17,951 nt of DNA from contig CACGET010000022.1 in NCBI GenBank assembly GCA_902572155.1, positions 1-17,951 of the forward strand, written 5' to 3'. This DNA is from an uncultured Pelagibacteraceae bacterium. Its GTDB lineage: Bacteria; Pseudomonadota; Alphaproteobacteria; Pelagibacterales; Pelagibacteraceae. Both the position numbers and the translations under genes were made by a program. This document shows, in pieces, positions 1 to 7,008 of this stretch. The notes beneath the pieces are model-generated. The model was not told the DNA's origin, searched no databases, and saw only the letters and a list, made by a program, of their open reading frames with translations. Numbering within the stretch: position 1 is the stretch's first letter; each line of letters opens with the position of its first letter.

Positions 1-213
1 GTATTCATCAGTAATTTTAGTTGCTGAATAAATAGTTAGAGGAGAATCTATTTTTTGATTTTCTTCAAAAGGTGCTTTATTTTTTTTTCCGTAAACAGAA
101 CTTGAAGAGGCATAAATTATATTTGAAATTTTTCTCTTTTTGCAAATTTCTAACAAATTCAAATAAGCCATTATATTATTTTCTATATAAGCAAATGGAT
201 TTTCAATTGAATA
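1..213 (-). pseudogene. Internal fragment of a UDP-glucuronate 4-epimerase-like NAD-dependent epimerase
   Basis: Reading the minus strand from about 213 down to 1 gives some 71 codons typical of extended short-chain dehydrogenases acting on UDP-sugars. Visible are YSIENPFAY, the YASSSSVYG segment with the catalytic Ser region, and YSATK, which is the YxxxK active-site pair. The set matches best the UDP-glucuronate 4-epimerase (CapI-like) branch of the family. The N-terminal Rossmann part and the LAAQAG-like segment expected just before YSIENP are absent: upstream of about 213 the frame stays open but loses all family resemblance. The 3' end runs off the window. The gene is therefore cut at its 5' side by a junction and cut by the window at its 3' side. 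Family assignment is firm; the exact substrate is inferred. Confidence 0.7.
203..211. other. Breakpoint between two back-to-back truncated genes, at a 10-bp palindrome
   Basis: The 10-base palindrome TTCAATTGAA occupies 202-211. Epimerase homology on the minus strand stops at about 213 and the truncated plus-strand frame begins at 211. Both genes lack their 5' ends and point away from each other here. This geometry can come from a real inversion or deletion, or from an inverted chimera made during amplification or assembly. Confidence 0.5.
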
Positions 214-666
214 AATGGAGGAGTCGAAAACCCAAACCCTTATTTTTCTAACAAATATAAAATTAACAATAAGATATTTTACAAGGGTTATGGAATAAAC
301 ATTTATAAAAACTTTATAAATAATGTTTATAATAAAGTTAATAAATTAAAGGACTATGATTTAAAAAATCCTACTTTTAAAACTAGTTTAAATTCTGTCC
401 TTGTTTCAGAGGCCATTACTAAAAGTTTAGAAACAGATAGAAAAATTATACTTGAACAACCGTCAAAATTAAAGTCATATTCGAAAAATTTATTTGCTAT
501 AAAAGATCTAAAAAAAGGAAGTAAAATAAATTTAAAAAATTTTTACCAAAAACTAAATTTTTCAGGAGTATCTTTAAAGGAAATTAAAAAATTAAGGGTT
601 AGAAAAATTACTTCTAAAATCAAAAAAGATGAAATGTTGAATTATTCTAATATTTTCGAGTTGTGA
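211..666 (+). pseudogene. 5'-truncated gene: probable Gfo/Idh/MocA-like oxidoreductase C-terminus with a SAF domain
   Basis: An open frame of about 151 codons runs from the stop at 208-210 to a TGA at 664-666, with no start codon until ATG 634, so the 5' end is missing. The first part ends with TSLNSVLVSEAITKSLETDR, which resembles the C-terminal helix of Gfo/Idh/MocA oxidoreductases. The last roughly 65 residues (NLFAIKDLKKG, then a G-V-S turn and a KKDEML segment) resemble the SAF domain that ends sialic-acid synthases (NeuB) and some oxidoreductases. An oxidoreductase-SAF fusion is the best reading; a divergent NeuB-type synthase tail is the alternative. The TGA overlaps the next ATG by one base (TGATG), so the 3' end looks like a normal operon junction. 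Only the upstream side is broken. Confidence 0.45.
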
Positions 667-1337
667 TGATTTCAATAATTATAAGAACAAAAAATGAGGA
701 CAAACATCTTGAAAAATGTCTTATTGCCTTAAATTTCCAAAATTATTCAAAGTGTGAAATAATTATAGTTGATAATAATTCATCAGACAACACGGTAAAG
801 ATTGCCAAAAATTTTAATTGTAAAATATTACACTACCCTAAAAATCAGATATTCAATTATTCAAAATCAATAAATATTGCTATCAAAAAAGCTAAAGGAG
901 ATATAATTTCAATATTATCAGCTCACTGTATACCGTTTGACAATTATTGGATTTATAATGCTATTAAACATTTCGAGAACCCTGAAGTTGCAGCAGTTTA
1001 TTCAAGACAGATTCCAACAAATAGTTCAAAGCCTTCAGATATAAGAGATTTATTTCAAGTCTTTAGATCAGAGACTAACTATCAAACAAAAGATAGTTAT
1101 TTTAATAATGCAAGCTCTTTTATAAGAAAAAGTCTTTGGAGTGAAATTAAATTTGATGAGAAGATTAATGGATTGGAAGATATTTGTTGGTCAAGAAAAG
1201 TTCAAGAAAAAAAAATGAAAATTGTTTATGAACCAAATTCAAAGGTTTTTCATTATCATGGAATAAATCAAAACTCTGACAAGAATCGTCTTATAAGACA
1301 TATCAGAATCCTTAAACAACAAATGTTTATTAAATGA
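666..1337 (+). CDS. Family 2 glycosyltransferase, 'SAHCIP' subfamily
   Basis: A 223-residue GT-A-fold glycosyltransferase, likely cytoplasmic and adding a sugar to a polysaccharide repeat unit. The N-terminus has the GT2 pattern ISIIIRTKNE with IIIVDNNSSDNT (residues 32-43). The metal-binding region reads ILSAHCIPFDNYW (83-95) in place of the usual DxD, a hallmark of one GT2 branch. Acceptor-side features follow: YFNNASSFIRKSLW, the catalytic GLEDICW (Glu171-Asp172) and VFHYHG near the C-terminus. ATG 666 is preferred over the overlapping GTG at 663 because it sits in a TGATG stop-start overlap with the upstream frame. The stop overlaps the next gene by four bases (ATGA at 1334-1337), so the two are probably translationally coupled. 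Donor and acceptor sugars cannot be told from sequence. Confidence 0.85.
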   Translation: MISIIIRTKNEDKHLEKCLIALNFQNYSKCEIIIVDNNSSDNTVKIAKNFNCKILHYPKNQIFNYSKSINIAIKKAKGDIISILSAHCIPFDNYWIYNAIKHFENPEVAAVYSRQIPTNSSKPSDIRDLFQVFRSETNYQTKDSYFNNASSFIRKSLWSEIKFDEKINGLEDICWSRKVQEKKMKIVYEPNSKVFHYHGINQNSDKNRLIRHIRILKQQMFIK

Positions 1338-2815
1338 ATTTATTAATAGATATATTTGAAAAAAATTGTAAGGGAAAAAAGGGAGATAAAATTTTTATTT
1401 CGTATGAATCTAAATCATACAAATTCAGAGAAATTTTGAATTTAATTAATCAAACTTGTAATTACTTTGATAAATTTAATTTAAATAAAGGTGATAAAAT
1501 TACTTTATTTTTAGAAAATTCCATCGAATTTATTGTTCTATATTTTGCGTCAATGAAGTTTGGGTTAACTGTTAATCCATCACCCGTCTATTTGTCTCAA
1601 TTAGAGGCTTGTAATAATATACAGGAAATTAAACCAAAATTGATTTTTTGCTCAGAAAAATTTGACTTTTTAAAAAAAAGAAAGACACTCAGTAAAAAAA
1701 TAGTAATAATTAAAAATCAAAATTTTATAGATTCTATTAAGAAATTTAATAATAGATTCAAAAAAAAAAAAGTAGATGGTGAAGATATCGCAGTTTTGTA
1801 TTATTCATCAGGCAGCACTGGAAAATCTAAGTTAATAAAAATGTCTCATAGGGCCATTTTAAATTCACAAAAAATTCAACAGAAATCCTCATTAATGGAT
1901 TCTGGGGATAAGCATTTATGTGTATTACCACTAGCTCACACATCTTCATTAAGGTCTACTATTAAATTTTGTGCTTTTAATCACAGAACTGTATATTTAT
2001 ACAAAAATTTTTGGTCATTAAAAAATTCAATTTTAGATGTTATTGAGAAATACCAAATTACTTTCATTCAAACAGTGCCCTCAATCTTATCCATGATGAC
2101 ATCAATATTTTCGAGAAAAATAAATACACCACATAAAGTTAAGAGTTTGAAATTTGTCGCTTGTGGTTCATCATATCTTTCAAAAGATGTGGCTGATAAA
2201 TTTATTAATACTTTTAATACACCTATAATTAACATTTATGGATTATCTGAAACTTGTGCTCTATCAATGACAAGTTATAAAGAAAAGAAATTTACTTTAA
2301 ATTCAGTGGGTAAAATCCTTCCAGGACTAAAATATAAAATCATAAATGAAAAAAATAAAATAAGTAAAAAAAATGAGTCTGGAGAGCTGTGTGTAAAAAC
2401 ACCAGCAATTTTTAGTGGATATATTAATGATAAAAGTAAATTTATTTACAATAATTATTTTAGAACTGGAGATATTTTTACAGAAAATAATGATGGTTAT
2501 TTATTTTATATAGAAAGAAAAAAAAATATCATCATAAAATCAGGTATCAATATATCTGCAAGAGAAATTGATACAATGATCTTAAAATCAAAATTGATAA
2601 AAGATGTTTTTACAACTTCAGCTCTAGATGTATTTCATGGAGAGGTACCTATTTCGTATATTGTTCCAATCCAAAAAAAATTTAATTTAAATAAATTACA
2701 GAATTTTTGTCAAAGAAAATTGGGAGATTTTAAGACACCATCAATTTTTAAGATTTTAAAAAGTATACCAAAATCACCTACTGGAAAAATAAGATTTAGT
2801 TTACTAGAGAGATAA
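1334..2815 (+). CDS. Acyl-adenylating ligase (ANL superfamily, AMP-binding)
   Basis: A full-length 493-residue member of the acyl-CoA synthetase / NRPS adenylation superfamily, which activates a carboxylic acid with ATP to an acyl-AMP and passes it to a thiol. Core motifs are in order: P-loop YYSSGSTGKSK (156-166), IYGLSET (301-307), YFRTGD (375-380), the hinge region IERKKNIIIKSG (393-404) and the C-terminal catalytic lysine in SPTGK (Lys485). Both the large N-terminal and small C-terminal domains are present, so it looks active. It overlaps the glycosyltransferase by four bases, and a carrier-protein gene starts two bases after its stop, making that protein the likely thiol acceptor. The acid (fatty, hydroxy or amino acid) is unknown. 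A role in surface-glycan acylation is inferred from context. Confidence 0.85.
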   Translation: MNLLIDIFEKNCKGKKGDKIFISYESKSYKFREILNLINQTCNYFDKFNLNKGDKITLFLENSIEFIVLYFASMKFGLTVNPSPVYLSQLEACNNIQEIKPKLIFCSEKFDFLKKRKTLSKKIVIIKNQNFIDSIKKFNNRFKKKKVDGEDIAVLYYSSGSTGKSKLIKMSHRAILNSQKIQQKSSLMDSGDKHLCVLPLAHTSSLRSTIKFCAFNHRTVYLYKNFWSLKNSILDVIEKYQITFIQTVPSILSMMTSIFSRKINTPHKVKSLKFVACGSSYLSKDVADKFINTFNTPIINIYGLSETCALSMTSYKEKKFTLNSVGKILPGLKYKIINEKNKISKKNESGELCVKTPAIFSGYINDKSKFIYNNYFRTGDIFTENNDGYLFYIERKKNIIIKSGINISAREIDTMILKSKLIKDVFTTSALDVFHGEVPISYIVPIQKKFNLNKLQNFCQRKLGDFKTPSIFKILKSIPKSPTGKIRFSLLER

Positions 2816-2817
2816 TT

Positions 2818-3045
2818 GTGAAAAAAAATACTGATGAAATCTTGAAACTATGCAAAAAGGTTTTCAAAAAAAAAAATGTAAGTGTTAACTCCAGTATAGA
2901 TGAAATAGATAGCTGGGACTCAGTCAATCATGTTACTTTGATAGCACTACTTGAAAAAAAATTTAAAATAATAATTTCTTTTGAGGAAAGTATCTCGATT
3001 TCTTCAATAAAAGATATAGTCAAAATTATTAAAAAAGTTAGATAA
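2818..3045 (+). CDS. Stand-alone acyl carrier protein
   Basis: A 75-residue carrier protein with the expected helical pattern and the phosphopantetheine attachment site in SWDSVNH (Ser35, after Asp34), followed by a helix II/III region ending in SIKDIVKII. Family length is about 75-90 residues, so it is complete. The start is GTG at 2818, two bases after the stop of the adenylating ligase. TTG 2816 is an alternative in another frame and is not needed. The pairing implies that the ligase loads this carrier. Its last eight bases overlap the 3' end of the minus-strand acyltransferase gene, so the two transcription units converge with no room for an ordinary terminator. It is unlikely to be the housekeeping AcpP, given its basic composition and cluster setting. 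Confidence 0.8.
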   Translation: MKKNTDEILKLCKKVFKKKNVSVNSSIDEIDSWDSVNHVTLIALLEKKFKIIISFEESISISSIKDIVKIIKKVR

Positions 3046-3811
3046 TTTCTATTTTATTATCGAGAATATAGTTAGGATTTTTTTTTATTTTTTTTTCAAC
3101 AAATTTATAAATCTTATTACTTTCACAAGCTGAAACGTTAAATTTATTTTTTTTTGTTTCAATTAGTATTTTCGATTTAATTAAATCATTTTCAATTTTT
3201 GATGTTTTTCCATATTCAAAAAATTTTAATCTTTCTGTCGCTCTTACAAAAAACTCAAATTCCTTGTTACGATAAATTTTATTATTTATTTTGATATTTC
3301 CATCAAAAATTTTAGAATACCTATAATGTATTCTGTTTGACTGTTCCACAAAATGTAAAAAAGTACATGAAGTTATAAATCGTGCTCCAAAAAATAAAAT
3401 TTTACCATTCATTGAAAAAAATTTCTCAAAAATTGAACCATTACCTGTTGCTGAGTTACTATTATTTTCTATAAAAATTTTATCCATTTTCCCTTTTAAA
3501 GAAAAAGAAAATATTGGATGATATGACCTTTTAACATTTTTTTGATTTCTAAAAAATTCATCAAAAATTCCAACCTCGCTTCTAGATTTTAAATTATCAA
3601 AATATTTATACTTACAAAAAGAATACGTAAAAGCAGGGACCAATAAAGTACTTTCTTTATTAAAAAATCTAGATAAGTACGAATAAAACAAACTACATTT
3701 TTCACCCCAAGAACTATTGGAAAAATTTGATAAATCAGTATGCACCATAACAAGATCATCATTCTTTATGTTAATTTTTTTTAGTGCTTCTTTAAAATCT
3801 TTATAATTCAT
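3038..3811 (-). CDS. AAC(3)-family N-acyltransferase, probably acting on an amino sugar
   Basis: A 257-residue protein of the aminoglycoside 3-N-acetyltransferase fold (Antibiotic_NAT). Family landmarks are MVHTDLSNF (22-30), LVPAFTYSF (57-65), RSYHPIFSF with His98 (95-103), GNGSIFEKF (123-131) and the TxxHFVEQ segment (Thr150, His153, Glu156). Known members move an acyl group from a thioester (usually acetyl-CoA) to an amine. In polysaccharide clusters they are thought to N-acylate amino sugars rather than to give drug resistance. It is the last gene of a minus-strand run, four bases after the dioxygenase, and converges on the ligase/carrier-protein cassette. That makes an acyl-carrier donor plausible but unproven. 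Confidence 0.75.
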   Translation of the reverse strand: MNYKDFKEALKKINIKNDDLVMVHTDLSNFSNSSWGEKCSLFYSYLSRFFNKESTLLVPAFTYSFCKYKYFDNLKSRSEVGIFDEFFRNQKNVKRSYHPIFSFSLKGKMDKIFIENNSNSATGNGSIFEKFFSMNGKILFFGARFITSCTFLHFVEQSNRIHYRYSKIFDGNIKINNKIYRNKEFEFFVRATERLKFFEYGKTSKIENDLIKSKILIETKKNKFNVSACESNKIYKFVEKKIKKNPNYILDNKIEII

Positions 3812-3815
3812 AATA

Positions 3816-4838
3816 TTATTTTATAATTAAATTCTGGTAAGTGTATTTATTTTGTGAATAAATTTTATTATCTACATACTCTGCCTTAATTTCTTGTTTT
3901 TCAATCTTAGTCCCATAATTGGAACTATTAAATTGAATATTTAAAAGGCATCTAAAACCTGATTTTAATACTGTACCTTTATGAAGACCTCTCGTATCTT
4001 CAATTATAAGTGTTCCTTTTTTTTTTATGAAATTTTTAATTTTATCCTTGTAATATTTTGAAACTATTTCATCAGGGGTTCTGTCATATCCATTAGCTAA
4101 TATATATGAATTTATACCTTTATCTTTGTGTGTTCCTTCAACAAATGCATGGGGGCCATTATGATTATCAACATCACTTACATAGATTAAAAATTTAAGC
4201 CATTTAGGTCTATCAAGATCAAAATGAAATAATTGTGCTGCTTTTTTGTCTGGTTTGTCGGAATATGATGTGCTGATACTTAAGCTGGAATGATCAAAAA
4301 TAGGTTTACCATTAAAATATTTTTCACAAATTAAAAGAATTTCGCTATTAAAAATTATATCTGATAAATTTTTTTTAAATAAGACTTTATTTTTTGGCAT
4401 TTCATACATTACTGCTTTTACATTATCTTGATTAAAATATGTTTTCTCAATTTTATCTGACCAATTTTTAAGATCATTAGGTCTAATATTTAATTCAGAG
4501 TTAATGCAAAAACTTAAAATGTCATCACATTCATCAGATGATAAAAAATCATCATATACAAAATATCCATTATCATGAATTTTTTTAACAATATTTTCAA
4601 TTTTATCATTATGAATGTTATTTTGTTCAATATTTAATTTATCCTTATTAGATGTAAGTAAATTAATATATTTATTCGACTTACCTCCAGTTATACAGAA
4701 TAATCTTACCATTGATTGATAAAAAATATTATGATTTTTTTTGAAAAATTTATAATACAAAATTCCTAATAATGTTAATAAAATATCTAATGGAAATAAA
4801 ATTAAAAATCTTAATTTTTTATTTTTTATTTTTTGCAT
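3816..4838 (-). CDS. PhyH-family Fe(II)/2-oxoglutarate-dependent dioxygenase with N-terminal hydrophobic segment
   Basis: A 340-residue protein. Residues about 9-28 (FLILFPLDILLTLLGILYY region) form a likely membrane anchor or signal-like segment. The catalytic region starts at GYFVYDDFL (91-99). The metal-binding triad is visible as His205 and Asp207 in FHFDLD and His286 in GLHKG, with Arg296 positioned to bind 2-oxoglutarate. This is the phytanoyl-CoA dioxygenase (PhyH) pattern, and such enzymes hydroxylate small molecules, lipids or sugars. Its substrate is unknown; hydroxylation of an acyl chain or sugar in this glycan is one option. Its start overlaps the end of the methyltransferase gene by 13 bases, and it is followed after four bases by the acyltransferase, so the three form one operon. 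Confidence 0.8.
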   Translation of the reverse strand: MQKIKNKKLRFLILFPLDILLTLLGILYYKFFKKNHNIFYQSMVRLFCITGGKSNKYINLLTSNKDKLNIEQNNIHNDKIENIVKKIHDNGYFVYDDFLSSDECDDILSFCINSELNIRPNDLKNWSDKIEKTYFNQDNVKAVMYEMPKNKVLFKKNLSDIIFNSEILLICEKYFNGKPIFDHSSLSISTSYSDKPDKKAAQLFHFDLDRPKWLKFLIYVSDVDNHNGPHAFVEGTHKDKGINSYILANGYDRTPDEIVSKYYKDKIKNFIKKKGTLIIEDTRGLHKGTVLKSGFRCLLNIQFNSSNYGTKIEKQEIKAEYVDNKIYSQNKYTYQNLIIK

Positions 4839-5491
4839 ATTGCTAAAATAGATTTTGTTTGTCCTTTTAAAAAATTTGGAATAAATTTAGAAGCGTCTCC
4901 TCTAAAAGGAATTAGTCTACCAAATAAAAAACTATTTGGTAGTCTCCAATAAAAATTTGGTTTCTTTACGAACCACGGTAGGATATGTATTTGTTTAAAT
5001 TCAAACATTTCTAATACTTTTTTTAAACTGTGCTCAGTGTATGGTTTTACATGAGTGGGATCATCATAAAATTCATCGTAAGAAAACCTAAAATTAGGAG
5101 TTACAATAATTAAATTACCTTCATTTTTAAGAACTCTTTTTATCTCGCTTAAAAATATATTTGGATCATGTAAGTGTTCAATAACAGAGTTTGTAATAAT
5201 ATGGTCAATTGAGTTATCATTTAAAGATAATTTATCTTTTTCAAAATTAATACCGTCATCAACATCAAACCCATTTGCTATAAGTCCTTTTTCATTAGCA
5301 AATTTTATAAAAGATCTATCTCCACACCCTAGATCAATTAATTGTTGGTTTCGATTAAATGTATCAAAATTTAAGAAATTTAATGCTGAATTAAAAGTTT
5401 CATAGATTCTTTCAGAATTCATCTTTTGATCTGATGATTCTAAAGACTCATTTCTTTTTTTAAAATATTTGTTATAAATATTATCTTTCAT
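4826..5491 (-). CDS. SAM-dependent methyltransferase (Methyltransf_11 type)
   Basis: A 221-residue class I methyltransferase. Motif I is LIDLGCGD (51-58), the acidic residue that binds the SAM ribose follows in NGFDVDDG (73-80), and the post-motif region has IITNSVIEHLHDP (98-110) and the strand LIIVTPNF (127-134). Such stand-alone enzymes in polysaccharide clusters usually O- or N-methylate a sugar or a side group. The target is not evident. It is the first gene of the three-gene minus-strand run with the dioxygenase and the acyltransferase. No convincing promoter or Shine-Dalgarno site was found upstream. Confidence 0.8.
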   Translation of the reverse strand: MKDNIYNKYFKKRNESLESSDQKMNSERIYETFNSALNFLNFDTFNRNQQLIDLGCGDRSFIKFANEKGLIANGFDVDDGINFEKDKLSLNDNSIDHIITNSVIEHLHDPNIFLSEIKRVLKNEGNLIIVTPNFRFSYDEFYDDPTHVKPYTEHSLKKVLEMFEFKQIHILPWFVKKPNFYWRLPNSFLFGRLIPFRGDASKFIPNFLKGQTKSILAICKK

Positions 5492-5534
5492 GAAATAATA
5501 TTAACATACTTTGATAAAAAAAATTTACAAAAAA

Positions 5535-5638
5535 AAAATTAAGGGCCTAAAAGTGTTTAACATAAATAGCCATAAAGATAATAGAGGTTTATTTGAAGAG
5601 ATATTTAACAAAAACATTTATATCTCTCTTAAAATATA
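5535..5638 (+). pseudogene. Remnant of the N-terminus of an RmlC/cupin-type sugar epimerase or ketoisomerase
   Basis: In the gap between two minus-strand genes the plus strand reads KIKGLKVFNINSHKDNRG followed by LFEEIFNKN and then a stop at 5636-5638. The DNRGxFxE pattern is the N-terminal signature of RmlC-type dTDP-sugar 3,5-epimerases; the intact relative at 10777-11319 has EDNRGFFTE in the same place. There is no ATG, and the frame ends after about 35 codons, far short of the usual 180. I read it as a fragment left after gene loss, though chance similarity in so short a stretch is possible. Confidence 0.45.
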
Positions 5639-5641
5639 AAT

Positions 5642-5714
5642 ATTAGACAATTACAATTCTTTGAGCTTGACCACCTGATAGGTTTTCTACATTTTTTAAC
5701 TTAAAATTTTTACT
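5642..5714 (-). pseudogene. Remnant of an ABC-transporter ATPase (LSGGQ signature)
   Basis: Immediately after the stop of the aminotransferase, in the same frame, the minus strand encodes a short segment with VENLSGGQAQRIVIV followed by a stop (TAA, 5642-5644). LSGGQ-QR is the diagnostic signature of ABC ATPases; the intact exporter later in the window has NISGGQKQRIAIA. Nothing else of an ATPase (Walker A, Walker B) is present nearby, so this is a fragment of about 20 codons from a deleted gene. Confidence 0.55.
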
Positions 5715-6821
5715 TTAATGTGTGTTGTTTTTGTAAAATTTTTTTAATAATTTGATTATTCTTATCTGCTCTTTATTTTTAAGCTCAGGATAAATTGGCA
5801 ATGATATAATTTCACTTGTCACTTTATCAGTAATTGGTAAGTAAGTATTTTTTTTAACAAAATTTTTCATTTTATGGCAAGGTTTTTTATAATGAATTCC
5901 AAGTAAAATTTTGTGTTGTTTAAAGTAATTAATTATTTTATCCCTTAATAATTTTGGAACCTTAATTACATATAAATGATATGTATGGTAAAAATCATTG
6001 TTAGATATTGGAAGTTTTAAGGGTAAATTTTTGAGCTTTTCATTGTAAGTAGTAGCTATTTTGTTTCTTAAATTATTATCTTTATTTATTGAATTAATTT
6101 TAAGATTTAGTATTGAGGCTTGAATTTCATCACATCTAGAATTAATTCCATTTATTAACGATACTCTATTTTTATCCCAGCCGTATTGTCTAACTTTTAA
6201 AAGATTTTGATAAAACTTTTTATTATTAGTAATAACAGCCCCAGCATCGCCAATTGCAGATAAATTTTTTGTTGGAAAAAAACTAAAACATCCAAAGTCT
6301 CCAAATGTACCTACTTTTTTACCTTTATAATTAGCTCCAAAAGCTTGGGCACAATCTTCAATTAAAAAAATTCTTTTTCTTTTACAGATTGATTTTATTT
6401 TCTCAATTTCACAAGGATTTCCATACAAATGGACAGCTATAATTACTTTAGTGTTCTTATTAATTTTTTTTTTCATATCGTCTAAATTGATATTCATTGT
6501 CTCGTAATCAATATCTACAAATCTATAATTATATTGCATCAACCTTAATGATGTTAGGGTTGCACTGGCAGTATGTGAAGGTACTAAAACTTCGTCATTT
6601 TTTTTTAAATTCAAACACATCAATGACATTATTAGTGAATCTGTTCCACTATTATTGGTTATTGCATACCTACAATTAAAATAATTCTTAAGTTTTTTTT
6701 CAAAACTTTTTACATTTTTACCTAAAATATAATTTCCACTAAGTATAACTTTTTTAATCACTTTCAAATAACTGTCTATATTTTTTATATTTTTATGCTT
6801 TGGTGATGAAAAATTAATCAT
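5715..6821 (-). CDS. DegT/DnrJ/EryC1/StrS sugar aminotransferase, FdtB/QdtB-like
   Basis: A 368-residue PLP-dependent aminotransferase of the usual family length. The PLP lysine is Lys185 in FFPTKNLSAIGDAGA, the cofactor-ring aspartate is Asp156 in LIEDCAQAFGA, and the substrate/PLP loop NNSGTDSL lies at 56-63, with VPSHTASAT at 80-88 and VHLYGNP at 130-136. These motifs match best the subgroup making dTDP-3-amino-3,6-dideoxyhexoses (FdtB/QdtB), which transfer an amino group from glutamate to a 3-keto sugar. An FdtA-like ketoisomerase plus rmlA and rmlB in the same window support that role. A fragment of a second aminotransferase of the same family lies just upstream. ATG 6821 is a clear start. 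The 4-amino specificity of WecE-type relatives cannot be fully excluded. Confidence 0.8.
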   Translation of the reverse strand: MINFSSPKHKNIKNIDSYLKVIKKVILSGNYILGKNVKSFEKKLKNYFNCRYAITNNSGTDSLIMSLMCLNLKKNDEVLVPSHTASATLTSLRLMQYNYRFVDIDYETMNINLDDMKKKINKNTKVIIAVHLYGNPCEIEKIKSICKRKRIFLIEDCAQAFGANYKGKKVGTFGDFGCFSFFPTKNLSAIGDAGAVITNNKKFYQNLLKVRQYGWDKNRVSLINGINSRCDEIQASILNLKINSINKDNNLRNKIATTYNEKLKNLPLKLPISNNDFYHTYHLYVIKVPKLLRDKIINYFKQHKILLGIHYKKPCHKMKNFVKKNTYLPITDKVTSEIISLPIYPELKNKEQIRIIKLLKKFYKNNTH

Positions 6822-6832
6822 AAATATTATTT

Positions 6833-7005
6833 TTAAATTGAATCAATTCCTTTATTAAAATTAAATTTTTGGTTCCGACATGTTAATTTTTTAAATTTAG
6901 TCTCCATTGCATGGGCATAATCCTCAATAATAAAAATTTTTTTTTTAACAAAAGAAATTATCTTATTAATCTTAGCTAGATTAACATAAATATAAACTGC
7001 TATAT
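6833..7005 (-). pseudogene. Remnant of a DegT/DnrJ/EryC1/StrS aminotransferase
   Basis: This open frame encodes a degraded copy of the central part of a sugar aminotransferase. It reads IAVYIYVNLAKINKI and IFIIEDYAHAMETKF, where the intact gene next door has IAVHLYGNPCEIEKI and IFLIEDCAQAFGANY. The PLP-binding aspartate motif (IED) survives, but the PLP lysine, the N-terminal half and the C-terminal half are all gone. The frame could formally begin at GTG 7030, but that codon lies inside the methyltransferase gene in another frame and is not a credible start. About 55 codons remain of some 370. It is either the scar of a deleted gene or debris from recombination with the neighbouring aminotransferase. 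Confidence 0.65.
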
Positions 7006-7008
7006 CAT

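Noticed and set aside
211..666. Sialic-acid (NeuB) pathway
   Set aside because: Only a SAF-like tail is present; no NeuB catalytic domain, NeuA or NeuC is visible in the window.
3038..3811. Aminoglycoside resistance gene
   Set aside because: The AAC(3) fold is shared by sugar N-acyltransferases; the surroundings are polysaccharide genes, with no mobile element or other resistance gene nearby.
5597..5627. Inverted repeat AGAGATAT...ATATCTCT as a terminator
   Set aside because: The stem is eight bases with a 15-base loop and no T-run after it, and it lies inside the RmlC-like remnant.
6497..6679. Plus-strand open frame of 60 codons
   Set aside because: It lies wholly inside the strongly supported aminotransferase on the other strand and shows no family features of its own.
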